DNA of 64,000 nt from Stappia stellulata (GTDB lineage Bacteria; Pseudomonadota; Alphaproteobacteria; Rhizobiales; Stappiaceae). Shown here piece by piece: positions 19,088 to 26,794 of this stretch (the stretch's first letter is position 1; each line of letters begins with the position of its first letter). Below the pieces are notes generated by a model. That model made no database searches. It was not told where the DNA came from and saw only the letters and a list, made by a program, of their open reading frames with translations. The DNA is taken from the NCBI RefSeq assembly GCF_020176715.1, contig NZ_JAIVMF010000006.1:124001-188000 (forward strand), written 5' to 3'. A program made the position numbers and the translations under genes.

Positions 19088-20104
19088 ATGAAACTTGCAA
19101 CCCTCAAGGACGGCACCCGCGACGGCAAGCTCGTTGTCGTCAATTCCGCGCTGACGCGCTGCACCGAGGCGACCCATATCGCCCCGACGCTGCAGGCAGC
19201 GCTCGACGACTGGGACAAGGCCGCGCCGAAACTCGCAACCCTTGCCGAGAGCCTGGAACACGACGCCGTGCCCTCCATGCGCTTTCACGAGCATGACGCG
19301 CTGTCGCCGCTGCCGCGCGCCTACCAGTGGGCGGACGGTTCGGCCTACGTCAATCACGTGGAGCTGGTGCGCAAGGCGCGCGGCGCGGAAATGCCGCCCT
19401 CCTTCTGGACCGACCCGCTGATGTACCAGGGCGGCTCCGACAGCTTCCTCGCTCCGCGCGACCCGATCCGCATGGCCGACGAGGCCTGGGGCATCGACAT
19501 GGAAGGCGAAGTGGCCGTGATCGTCGGCGACGTGCCGATGGGCGCAAGCCTCGATGAGGCGCGCGACGCCATCCGCCTGGTGATGATCGTCAATGACGTC
19601 AGCTTGCGCGGCCTGATCCCGGCGGAACTCGGCAAGGGCTTCGGCTTCTTCCAGTCCAAGCCGTCCTCGGCGTTTTCACCCGTGGCGGTGACGCCCGAGG
19701 CGCTCGGCGAGGCCTGGGACGGCGGCAAGCTGTCGCTGCCGCTTCATGTCGACCTCAACGGCAAGGCCTTCGGCCGGGCGGAAGCGGGCGTCGACATGAC
19801 CTTCGACTTCCCGACGCTGATCGCCCATGCCGCCAAGACGCGCCCGCTCGCTGCCGGCACGATCATCGGCTCCGGCACGGTCTCCAACAAGCTCGACGGC
19901 GGTCCCGGCAAGCCGGTCGCCGAAGGCGGTGTCGGCTACTCCTGCATCGCCGAGATCCGCATGATCGAGACCATCGAGACCGGCGAACCGAAAACGCCCT
20001 TCATGCGCTTTGGCGACACCGTCCGCATCGAGATGCTGGACGCAGAGGGGCATTCGATCTTCGGCGCCATCGAGCAGACGGTCGAGAAATACACCCGCGG
20101 CTGA
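19088..20104 (+). CDS. fahA: Fumarylacetoacetate hydrolase family protein
   Basis: Likely the final enzyme of homogentisate breakdown, cleaving fumarylacetoacetate to fumarate and acetoacetate. I prefer the ATG at 19088 (338 residues), 5 bases after the hmgA stop, over an in-frame TTG at 19079. The FAH fold is recognised by the Mg-binding E-x-E (GIDMEGEV; E139 and E141), NDVSLRGL (D170) and GFFQSKPSSAFSP with the catalytic-loop lysine. It is shorter than the animal enzyme (about 419 residues) but normal for the bacterial branch. No maleylacetoacetate isomerase gene is visible in this window. Confidence 0.88.
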   Translation: MKLATLKDGTRDGKLVVVNSALTRCTEATHIAPTLQAALDDWDKAAPKLATLAESLEHDAVPSMRFHEHDALSPLPRAYQWADGSAYVNHVELVRKARGAEMPPSFWTDPLMYQGGSDSFLAPRDPIRMADEAWGIDMEGEVAVIVGDVPMGASLDEARDAIRLVMIVNDVSLRGLIPAELGKGFGFFQSKPSSAFSPVAVTPEALGEAWDGGKLSLPLHVDLNGKAFGRAEAGVDMTFDFPTLIAHAAKTRPLAAGTIIGSGTVSNKLDGGPGKPVAEGGVGYSCIAEIRMIETIETGEPKTPFMRFGDTVRIEMLDAEGHSIFGAIEQTVEKYTRG

Positions 20105-20151
20105 CGCATCCGGCGCCCGCGACCACAGACACGAATTTTCAGGAGCCAACC

Positions 20152-21111
20152 ATGGCCAAGGCATTCGCCTCCCAGGGCGACATGAGCGAAAAGAACATCT
20201 CCTTCACCGAAATCGGCGACGGCCTGTGGGCCTTCACCGCGGAAGGCGATCCCAACACCGGCGTGATCATCGGCGACGACAGCGTGATGATCATCGAGGC
20301 GCAGGCAACCCCGCGTCTCGCCAACAAGGTGATCGAGAAGGTCCGTGAAGTGACCGACAAGCCGATCACCCATCTGGCGCTGACGCATTATCACGCCGTG
20401 CGCGTGCTCGGCGCCTCCGCCTACAATGCGCCCAATATCATCATGAGCGAAAAGGCCCGCTCCATGGTGGTGGAACGCGGCATGGAAGACCGCGAGTCCG
20501 AGTTCATGCGCTTTCCGCGCCTGTTCCAGGGCTATGACAACGTCAATGACATTCCGCCGCTGACCTGGCCAACCATGACGTTCAACGACCGCATGTCGGT
20601 CTATCTCGGCAAGCGCCGGGTCGACCTGATGTTCCTCGGCCGCGCCCATACCGCCGGCGACATCGTCATGTATGTGCCCGACAGCAACGTGATGTTCACC
20701 GGCGACATCGTCGAATATCACTCGGCCTGCTACTGCGGCGACGGTCACTTCCACGACTGGCCGGACACGCTGGAAGAAATCCGCGCCTGGGATGTCGACG
20801 CCATCGCGCCGGGCCGGGGCGACGCGCTCGTCGGCAAAGAGATGGTCAATGCCGCGCTCGACTCCACCAAGGACTTCGTCACCTCGACCTACCGTCCGGT
20901 GGCGCAGGTCGCGCTGAAGGGCGGGTCGCTCAAGGAGGCCTGGGACGCGGCGCGCGCCGAATGCGACCCGAAGTTCTCCGACTACGCGATCTACGAGCAC
21001 TGCCTGCCGTTCAACGTGGCGCGCGCCTATGACGAGGCCCGCGACATCGACACGCCGCGCATCTGGACGGCCCAGCGCGACAAGGAAATGTGGGAGGCCC
21101 TGCAGGGCTGA
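20152..21111 (+). CDS. Metallo-beta-lactamase-fold hydrolase with altered metal motif
   Basis: 319 residues, start supported by AGGAG 6 bases upstream of the ATG. The MBL fold is seen from TGVIIGDDSVMIIEAQATP, ALTHYHAVRVLG, LGRAHTAGDIVMYVP and VMFTGDIVEYH. The usual HxHxDH motif reads H79-Y-H81-A-V83-R84, so the Asp and His that ligate the second metal are replaced by Val and Arg, while H166 and D185 remain. It may be mononuclear, use another metal, or not be a hydrolase. It sits mid-operon between fahA and the flavin monooxygenase, so a substrate from aromatic-ring breakdown (for example a ring-opened intermediate or thioester) is inferred. Confidence 0.8.
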   Translation: MAKAFASQGDMSEKNISFTEIGDGLWAFTAEGDPNTGVIIGDDSVMIIEAQATPRLANKVIEKVREVTDKPITHLALTHYHAVRVLGASAYNAPNIIMSEKARSMVVERGMEDRESEFMRFPRLFQGYDNVNDIPPLTWPTMTFNDRMSVYLGKRRVDLMFLGRAHTAGDIVMYVPDSNVMFTGDIVEYHSACYCGDGHFHDWPDTLEEIRAWDVDAIAPGRGDALVGKEMVNAALDSTKDFVTSTYRPVAQVALKGGSLKEAWDAARAECDPKFSDYAIYEHCLPFNVARAYDEARDIDTPRIWTAQRDKEMWEALQG

Positions 21112-21117
21112 TCCTGC

Positions 21118-21156
21118 GGGTTCCGCTCCGGTGGGCACCCCGCCGGAGCGGGACCC
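21118..21156 (+). other. Strong intercistronic hairpin before the monooxygenase gene
   Basis: GGGTTCCGCTCCGG (21118-21131) pairs with CCGGAGCGGGACCC (21143-21156), a 14-bp stem with one G-U pair and an 11-base loop. There is no U-run after it. It lies between the MBL and monooxygenase genes and could stabilise or process the polycistronic mRNA; partial termination is less likely. Confidence 0.55.
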
Positions 21157-21180
21157 TGCCGCCGTTTCTCGGGAGGAAAC

Positions 21181-22791
21181 ATGACGAAAATCTTTGAAAC
21201 GCCGCTTTACCCCTATCAGCGCTCGCCCGATCAAGACGCGGCAACGCCCGTCCGCCATCCGGTCGTCGTGCTCGGCGCGGGGCCGGTCGGACTTGCCGCC
21301 GCCATCGACCTGGCACAGGCCGATATTCCGGTCGTCGTGCTCGACGAGAACGACAAGGTGAGCTGGGGCTCGCGGGCGATCTGCTTCGCCAAGCGGCCGC
21401 TGGAGATCCTCGACCGGCTCGGCTGCGGCGACGAGATGGTCGACAAGGGCGTCGTGTGGAACCTCGGCAAGGTGTTCTTCGACGAACGCAAGGTCTACGA
21501 CTTCAACCTCCTGCCCGAGGACGGGCACAAGCGGCCCGCCTTCATCAACCTCCAGCAGTATTATCTGGAGCAGTATCTGGTCGACCGCGTGCGCGCGCTG
21601 CAGGCGGACGGCAAGGCCATCGAGCTGCGCGGCGGCAACAAGGTCACGGCGGTCAAGCCGGACGAGAGCGGCGTGCGCCTCACCGTCGAAACCCCGGACG
21701 GTCCCTATCTGATGGACGCGGACTGGCTGATCGCCTGCGACGGCGCCGGCTCGCCGACGCGCACCATGCTCGGTCTCGACTTCCAGGGCCGGGTGTTTGA
21801 GGACAATTTCCTGATCGCCGACGTGGTCATGAAGGCGGACTTTCCGACCGAACGCTGGTTCTGGTTCGATCCGCCCTTCAACAAGGGCCAGTCGGCGCTT
21901 CTGCACAAGCAGCCCGACGACGTCTGGCGCATCGACCTGCAGCTTGGCTGGGACATCGACCGCGAGGCGGAGAAGGACCCGGCGAAGATCGCGCCCAAGC
22001 TGGAAGCGATGCTCGGTCCCGACACGGACTACGAGTTCGAGTGGGTATCGATCTACACCTTCCAGTGCCGGCGCATGGAGAAGTTCCGCCACGGCCGGGT
22101 GCTGTTTGCCGGCGATGCCGCGCATCAGGTCTCGCCCTTCGGCGCGCGCGGCGCGAATTCCGGCTTCCAGGATACCGACAACCTGATCTGGAAGCTGAAG
22201 CTGGTGATCGACGGCACCGCTCCGGAAGCCCTGCTCGATACCTATGACGACGAGCGAGTCTATGCCGCGGACGAGAACATTCTCAATTCCTCGCGCTCGA
22301 CCGACTTCATCACGCCGAAAAGCCACGCCAGCCGCGTCTTCCGCGACGCGGTGCTGGATCTCGCCGAGCATCACGCCTTCGCCCGTCCGCTGGTGAACTC
22401 CGGCCGCCTGTCGCTGCCGGCGATCTACGACGGTTCGCCGCTCAACGGTCCGGATGTCGACGGTCTGCCGATCCGCTCGCGCCCCGGTGCGCCGGCAAGC
22501 GACGCGCCGCTTCGCGACGGCTGGCTGATCGACCGGCTCGGCGGCGGCTTCCAGCTCGTCACCATCGACACGCAAGCCCCCGATACGCTCGACGTCGACG
22601 GCATCACCGTGACCCGGCTCGCGCTGTCGGCGAAAGACGATCCGTCCGGCGCGCTTGCCGAGCGTTATCTGGGAGAGGCGCCCGGCGCCGTCTACCTGAT
22701 GCGCCCCGACCAGCATGTCGCCGCGCGCTGGACATCCTTCGACGCCGACGCGGTCGCTGCCGCCGTCAAAACCGCCACAGCCCGGGCCTGA
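21181..22791 (+). CDS. FAD-dependent aromatic monooxygenase (class A, MhpA/PHBH-like)
   Basis: 536 residues, with an excellent ribosome-binding site (GGGAGGAAAC directly before the ATG). It has the three class A flavoprotein hydroxylase motifs: GxGxxG (GAGPVG, 32-37), DG (ACDGAGSPTR, D187) and GD (GDAAHQVSPFGARG, G311-D312). The C-terminal part (about 400-536) resembles the thioredoxin-like tail of phenol hydroxylase/MhpA relatives. Such enzymes use NAD(P)H and O2 to hydroxylate phenolic rings. In this operon it may feed homogentisate formation from a hydroxyphenylacetate, or act on another phenol; the substrate cannot be read from sequence. Confidence 0.85.
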   Translation: MTKIFETPLYPYQRSPDQDAATPVRHPVVVLGAGPVGLAAAIDLAQADIPVVVLDENDKVSWGSRAICFAKRPLEILDRLGCGDEMVDKGVVWNLGKVFFDERKVYDFNLLPEDGHKRPAFINLQQYYLEQYLVDRVRALQADGKAIELRGGNKVTAVKPDESGVRLTVETPDGPYLMDADWLIACDGAGSPTRTMLGLDFQGRVFEDNFLIADVVMKADFPTERWFWFDPPFNKGQSALLHKQPDDVWRIDLQLGWDIDREAEKDPAKIAPKLEAMLGPDTDYEFEWVSIYTFQCRRMEKFRHGRVLFAGDAAHQVSPFGARGANSGFQDTDNLIWKLKLVIDGTAPEALLDTYDDERVYAADENILNSSRSTDFITPKSHASRVFRDAVLDLAEHHAFARPLVNSGRLSLPAIYDGSPLNGPDVDGLPIRSRPGAPASDAPLRDGWLIDRLGGGFQLVTIDTQAPDTLDVDGITVTRLALSAKDDPSGALAERYLGEAPGAVYLMRPDQHVAARWTSFDADAVAAAVKTATARA

Positions 22792-22801
22792 GGAGCGCAT
22801 C

Positions 22802-23011
22802 ATGACCGCACAAACGCACGACACGCTCACGCTTGAGCCCAACATCAAGGATCCGGACGGCTTCTACGCCGAGCTTCTCGCCACCCACGAGGGGCTGGAC
22901 CGGGACGAGAGCGAGGCGCTCAACGCGCGTCTCGTCCTGATCCTCGCCAACCACATCGGCGACCGCGACACGATCCGCGCGGCGCTTGAAGCGGCGAAGC
23001 CGGCACGCTAA
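22802..23011 (+). CDS. DUF2783 family small protein
   Basis: 69 residues, start fixed by AGGAG at 22791-22795, which overlaps the stop codon of the monooxygenase gene. No signal peptide or membrane segment. It is acidic and helical, with the stretch RLVLILANHIGDRDTI typical of what I recall as DUF2783, a family of unknown function often beside flavin monooxygenases. Tight coupling suggests that it acts with the monooxygenase, for instance as an accessory or regulatory subunit; that is inference. Confidence 0.75.
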   Translation: MTAQTHDTLTLEPNIKDPDGFYAELLATHEGLDRDESEALNARLVLILANHIGDRDTIRAALEAAKPAR

Positions 23012-23117
23012 CCGCCCGACGGCGGCCCGGAAGGAGAGGGCCGGACCGCCGCACAGGGTTTCTGCACGAACGCGGACGGGGCGTTCCTTCACCGACACGG
23101 ACCTGAAAGGACCACCC

Positions 23118-23669
23118 ATGAAAATCGAGCAGATCCACCACGTCGCCTACCGCTGCAAGGACGCCAAGGAAACGGTGAACTGGTATGTCGACAACCTGAA
23201 CATGGATTTCGTTCTGGCGATCGCGGAGGACAAGGTGCCCTCCACCCATGAGCCGGATCCGTACATGCATGTCTTCCTGGATGCGGGCGCCGGCAATGTG
23301 CTGGCCTTCTTCGAGCTGCCGACCAAGCCGGAAATGGGCAAGGATCCCAACACGCCGGAGTGGGTCCAGCACATCGCCTTCAAGGTGAAGGACCGCGACA
23401 CGCTGATCGCCTTCAAGGAAAAGCTGGAAAAGAACGGCATCGAGGTGCTCGGTGTCACCGACCATTCGATCTTCCATTCGATCTATTTCTTCGACCCCAA
23501 CGGGCACCGCGTCGAACTGGCCTGCCCGGATCCGGCGGAAGACGAGATGCTGAAGAAGCTCGACGCGGTGAAATGGGACATGCTGGAGGAATGGTCGAAG
23601 ACCAAGCGCGCGCCGCAGCATGCCGCCTGGCTGCACGCCAAGGAGCTGGACAAGTCCGGCGCCGCCTGA
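23118..23669 (+). CDS. VOC (glyoxalase/extradiol dioxygenase) superfamily protein
   Basis: 183 residues, start supported by AAAGGA just upstream. Two beta-alpha-beta-beta-beta modules of the vicinal oxygen chelate fold: module 1 from IHHVAYRCKD and module 2 from WVQHIAFKVKD. The expected metal ligands are visible as H7 or H8, H85 and E133 (HRVELAC). A charged helical tail of about 40 residues (DEMLKKLDAVKWDMLEEW) extends past the fold. As last gene of the homogentisate operon it may be a ring-cleavage enzyme, isomerase or thiol-dependent lyase. It is too short to be 4-hydroxyphenylpyruvate dioxygenase (about 350 residues). Confidence 0.82.
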   Translation: MKIEQIHHVAYRCKDAKETVNWYVDNLNMDFVLAIAEDKVPSTHEPDPYMHVFLDAGAGNVLAFFELPTKPEMGKDPNTPEWVQHIAFKVKDRDTLIAFKEKLEKNGIEVLGVTDHSIFHSIYFFDPNGHRVELACPDPAEDEMLKKLDAVKWDMLEEWSKTKRAPQHAAWLHAKELDKSGAA

Positions 23670-23697
23670 CGCCGGTCCGGATGATCCGCATCCTTTG

Positions 23698-23724
23698 CAG
23701 CCCCGGTGCCAAGCGCCGGGGCTG
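23698..23724 (+). terminator. Rho-independent terminator-like hairpin after the homogentisate operon
   Basis: CAGCCCCGG (23698-23706) pairs with CCGGGGCTG (23716-23724) in a perfect 9-bp stem, followed by TGACGTTTT. The weak U-tract makes it a modest terminator, but its position 28 bases after the VOC stop codon is right. Confidence 0.6.
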
Positions 23725-23805
23725 TGACGTTTTCGCGCAATGCAAGACCGATGCGCGAGCCATTATGTATCGAATATCGAAACTAAACCGAACCGGGAGA
23801 TGCCC

Positions 23806-24432
23806 ATGACCCTCAGAATCGGCGAAACCGCCCCGAACTTCGACGTCGAGACCACGAACGGCAAGATCAACTTCCACGACTGGATCGGCGACAGCTGGGC
23901 CTTCTTCTTCAGCCATCCGGCCGACTACACGCCGGTGTGCACCACCGAGATGGGCCGGACCGCGCAGCTTGCCGACGAGTTCGCCAAGCGCAACACCAAG
24001 CCGATCGGCCTGTCGACGGATACGGTGGAAGAGCACAAGACCTGGATCCTGGACGTCAACGACACCCAGAACACCAATCTGACCTTCCCGATCGTCGCCG
24101 ACCCGGACCTGAAGATCGCCAAGCTCTACGAGATGATCCACCCCTCCGAGAGCGAGACGGCCGCCGTTCGCAGCGTCTTCATCATCGATCCGAACAAGAA
24201 GATCCGCCTGACCATGACCTATCCGATGTCGGTCGGCCGGAACTTCGACGAGATCCTTCGGGTGATCGACGCGCTGCAGCTCGGCGACGCCAAGCGCGTC
24301 GCGACGCCGGCCGACTGGCGCCCGGGCGACAAGGTCATCATTCCGCCCTCGATCAGCAACGAGGACGCCAAGGACATCTTCCCGCAAGGCTGGGACGAGG
24401 TCCGCTCCTACCTGCGCCTGACGGAAGTCTGA
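23806..24432 (+). CDS. 1-Cys peroxiredoxin (Prx6 type)
   Basis: Thiol peroxidase reducing H2O2 and organic hydroperoxides, 208 residues from the ATG at 23806 (MTLRIGETAPNFDVET). The peroxidatic cysteine lies in FSHPADYTPVCTTEMG, near residue 45. The long C-terminal extension (ADWRPGDKVIIPPSISNEDA) is diagnostic of the Prx6/1-Cys branch. A CGGGAGA ribosome-binding site precedes the start. The leader at 23768-23783 contains the direct repeat TATCGAATATCGAA, a possible regulator site. It is monocistronic, between a terminator and a convergent gene. Confidence 0.92.
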   Translation: MTLRIGETAPNFDVETTNGKINFHDWIGDSWAFFFSHPADYTPVCTTEMGRTAQLADEFAKRNTKPIGLSTDTVEEHKTWILDVNDTQNTNLTFPIVADPDLKIAKLYEMIHPSESETAAVRSVFIIDPNKKIRLTMTYPMSVGRNFDEILRVIDALQLGDAKRVATPADWRPGDKVIIPPSISNEDAKDIFPQGWDEVRSYLRLTEV

Positions 24433-24452
24433 GACAGGGTCACGACCTCAAG

Positions 24453-24478
24453 GAGCGCGCCGGATCGCCGGCGCGCTC
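24453..24478. terminator. Hairpin between convergent peroxiredoxin and PPTase genes
   Basis: GAGCGCGCCGG (24453-24463) and CCGGCGCGCTC (24468-24478) form a perfect 11-bp stem with a 4-base loop. Neither strand has a U-run, and the right arm touches the PPTase stop codon. Possibly a bidirectional, Rho-assisted terminator. Confidence 0.45.
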
Positions 24479-25265
24479 ATGCTCCCGCCGCAGCACTTGT
24501 GTGCAGCCATCGCACAGCCTGCGGCCTTGCCTCTCCGTCTGGCGTGATTTCACGAACCTCGATCTCCAGCCGCGTTGCCTGACCGTCCGCTCCGACGGCA
24601 AGCGCGAGGCTGTGCCCGCCGCCGCCGGGCCCGCCCAGCACCGTCTGACAAAACCGCCAGTCTTCCGGCCGGTCCTCCCGGTCGGCGCGAAACGACAGCG
24701 ACCGCCCGTCCCCACCGGCGAAGCGAAAGGCGAAACTGTCGAGCGGGATCGCAAGTCCCATCCCCACCGCCTTGATGTAGCTTTCCTTCAGCGCCCAGAG
24801 CGCGAAAAAGCGGTCGTCGCGCGCATGACCCGGCAGCGCCTGCAGGTCCGCCACCTCGCAGGGCGCGAAAAACCGCTCCGCCACACCCTCCGACACCTGG
24901 CGGTTCATCGCCTCGACATCGATGCCAAGGCGCAGGCCGGTCCCGGCCGGGGGCGCCACGGCAAGCGCGATCATGCCGTCGCTGTGCGAGAGATTGAACA
25001 CCGGCGCATCGGCAACGCCCGCCACATAGGGCTTGCCGTGGTGTGCCACGGCGAACCGCCAGTCCGCCGGTGCGATCCGCGGAACATGCCGTGACAGCGC
25101 ATGGCGTTTCAGGGCGTGGGCGAGCCGGCTTTGACGGGCGTGGCGGGCGAAGCGAAAGCGGCCGGCGCGGTCCCGCTCCGCCTCCGACAGTGTCTTGCGC
25201 CAACGCACCTCCAGCGCCTCGACGGCGGGATCGCTGTCGCGCAGGAGGTAGACATGCACCTTCAT
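24477..25265 (-). CDS. 4'-phosphopantetheinyl transferase (Sfp type)
   Basis: Transfers phosphopantetheine from CoA to carrier-protein serines. I start at the ATG at 25265 (MKVHVYLLRDSDPAVE), 262 residues; an in-frame ATG at 25286 is possible. The substrate-binding pattern FNLSHSDGM and the family signatures LGIDVEAM (Mg ligands D and E) and WALKESYIKAVG are intact. The Sfp/Gsp-like length suggests broad specificity for NRPS, PKS or lysine-biosynthesis carriers rather than the fatty-acid ACP. No such partner lies in the window, so its client is elsewhere. Convergent with the peroxiredoxin gene. Confidence 0.9.
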   Translation of the reverse strand: MKVHVYLLRDSDPAVEALEVRWRKTLSEAERDRAGRFRFARHARQSRLAHALKRHALSRHVPRIAPADWRFAVAHHGKPYVAGVADAPVFNLSHSDGMIALAVAPPAGTGLRLGIDVEAMNRQVSEGVAERFFAPCEVADLQALPGHARDDRFFALWALKESYIKAVGMGLAIPLDSFAFRFAGGDGRSLSFRADREDRPEDWRFCQTVLGGPGGGGHSLALAVGADGQATRLEIEVREITPDGEARPQAVRWLHTSAAAGA

Positions 25266-25453
25266 CGCGCCCCGCGCGACCTCCATCCGCTTTCCATCTT
25301 GTTTTGCATCTTCATGATCTTCACCCGGGCTCGGCGCAAGGCACGCGGGCGCTCCTGCCCCCACCACCACGACCAAAGCCCAGCATCCGCATATTGACGA
25401 AGCGGCGCAACGCCATAGCTGCAGAAAGGTCGACAGTCGGGGAGATCTCGCTC

Positions 25454-26056
25454 ATGCCCTATCGCGCCTGCACCCTTCTTGCCGGCCTTGGCCACGGCCT
25501 GGCGGCCGGGCTTCTCGGTGTCATCGCCCTTGCCGGATCAGGAGAACGGGCAACGGCGTCCGAGGCCGCCTGGACGGCCTTGGCGCGGCCAGGTGCCGTC
25601 GCCGTCATGCGCCATGCCCTTGCACCGGGAACCGGCGATCCGGCGGAGTTCACGCTTGGCGACTGCTCGACGCAGCGCAATCTGGATGCCCGCGGTCGGG
25701 CGCAGGCGGAGACGATCGGCGAGGCGCTGCGCGCCAGAGGCATTTCCTTTGACCAGGTCTTGACCTCGCAATGGTGCCGGTGCCGCGAAACGGCTACCCT
25801 CCTCGCCATGGGCCAGGTCGACGCGTTTCCCGCATTGAATTCCTTCTTTCAGCAACGCGCGCAACGCGAACCGCAAACCCGGGACACGCTGGCCTATCTC
25901 CGCGCCCTGCCGGAAGAGGACAGCGTGCTCCTCGTCACCCATCAGGTGAACATCACCGCGCTGACCGGCGTCTACCCGTCCTCGGGGGAAATCGTCGTCG
26001 GGCGCATCGGAACCGGCGGTTTCGAGGTCGCCGGCACGATTGAGTTCGCATATTGA
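25454..26056 (+). CDS. Exported histidine phosphatase (phosphoglycerate-mutase-like) family protein
   Basis: 200 residues from the ATG at 25454, preceded by GGGGAG. An N-terminal hydrophobic signal (about residues 5-30) suggests export. The phosphohistidine motif reads VMRHALAPG, where most of the superfamily has RHG. Other expected pieces are DARGRAQAE, LTSQWCRCRETA and LLVTHQVNITAL with the second active-site histidine. The role is not predictable; related short periplasmic members occur widely in alphaproteobacteria. It is isolated, with the PPTase gene divergent on one side and a tRNA gene on the other. Confidence 0.8.
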   Translation: MPYRACTLLAGLGHGLAAGLLGVIALAGSGERATASEAAWTALARPGAVAVMRHALAPGTGDPAEFTLGDCSTQRNLDARGRAQAETIGEALRARGISFDQVLTSQWCRCRETATLLAMGQVDAFPALNSFFQQRAQREPQTRDTLAYLRALPEEDSVLLVTHQVNITALTGVYPSSGEIVVGRIGTGGFEVAGTIEFAY

Positions 26057-26297
26057 GCCCACAGTCCGGTCCGGGGACATAGCGGGAGCAGTCGATCAGG
26101 CAAACCGGGCGGGACCGGCAGGACCCTGGCGACACTGCCTCGAGACTTCTGCTGTCGCTGGCCTTGAGGCCTTGCGCGAACCGATCTCAAACATCACCGG
26201 CAACGGGGCCCCGCATGCCAAATGGCGCAAACCACCGATCCGGAGTGCGAAACCGCGCATCCGGTCGAAAGTCTTTGTCATCCAAGTCATTGAAAAA

Positions 26298-26374
<77 letters not shown>

Positions 26375-26735
26375 CTCGCGGCGCGAAGGTGCGCCGAACC
26401 GGACCGAGGGATAGCCGATCCGCCGAGGTGAGGCAATGGTTTTTCGCGATGCGGTTCGCCGGCGGCGCTGCGCCGCCGGCGCGGTCGAAACGCTCGTGGA
26501 CGCCGCCGCAAAGATGTGTCCGGATCACGAATGCCGGGCCATCCGGCCGGCTGCGTCACCCCGAACCAACGGCCGAAGGTTTCGCGATCCGCGGGCCGTG
26601 GGCGCGGAGGCGGAGGCGCAAGGCGCCTGTCATCGACCGCAGGGCGATCCAGGGACTGCACGGCCCGGCCGCCGTCCGGTCCGGACAAAGGCCAGAGGCT
26701 CCGCCGTCATCTTTCGGGCGCGGTCGGAAGATATG
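26375..26735. other. Intergenic region between tRNA-Arg and the trpB terminator
   Basis: 361 bases, GC-rich, no gene I can support; the open frames here have no recognisable product. One perfect GC hairpin occurs (arms 26458-26467 and 26471-26480) without a U-run. It should include the tRNA promoter. This is where trpA would lie in the common trpF-trpB-trpA order. Confidence 0.4.
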
Positions 26736-26764
26736 AAAAAGGCGGCAGGACCGCCCCGCCGCCT
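26736..26764 (-). terminator. Rho-independent terminator after trpB
   Basis: On the minus strand AGGCGGC (26764-26758) and GCCGCCT (26746-26740) form a 7-bp GC stem followed at once by five T. It lies 31 bases beyond the trpB stop codon. Confidence 0.8.
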
Positions 26765-26794
26765 CTTGAAGATTTTCAGTCCAGGCAGTGCCGA

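Noticed and set aside
19936-22848. 970-residue minus-strand open frame opposite the aromatic operon
   Set aside because: It spans the complements of four genes with clear motifs and good ribosome-binding sites; the sense genes explain the sequence.
23118-23669. VOC protein as 4-hydroxyphenylpyruvate dioxygenase
   Set aside because: At 183 residues it is half the needed length and has only one pair of modules.
26458-26480. Perfect 10-bp GC hairpin near tRNA-Arg as a terminator
   Set aside because: No U-run on either strand and no gene ending beside it; could be chance in GC-rich DNA.
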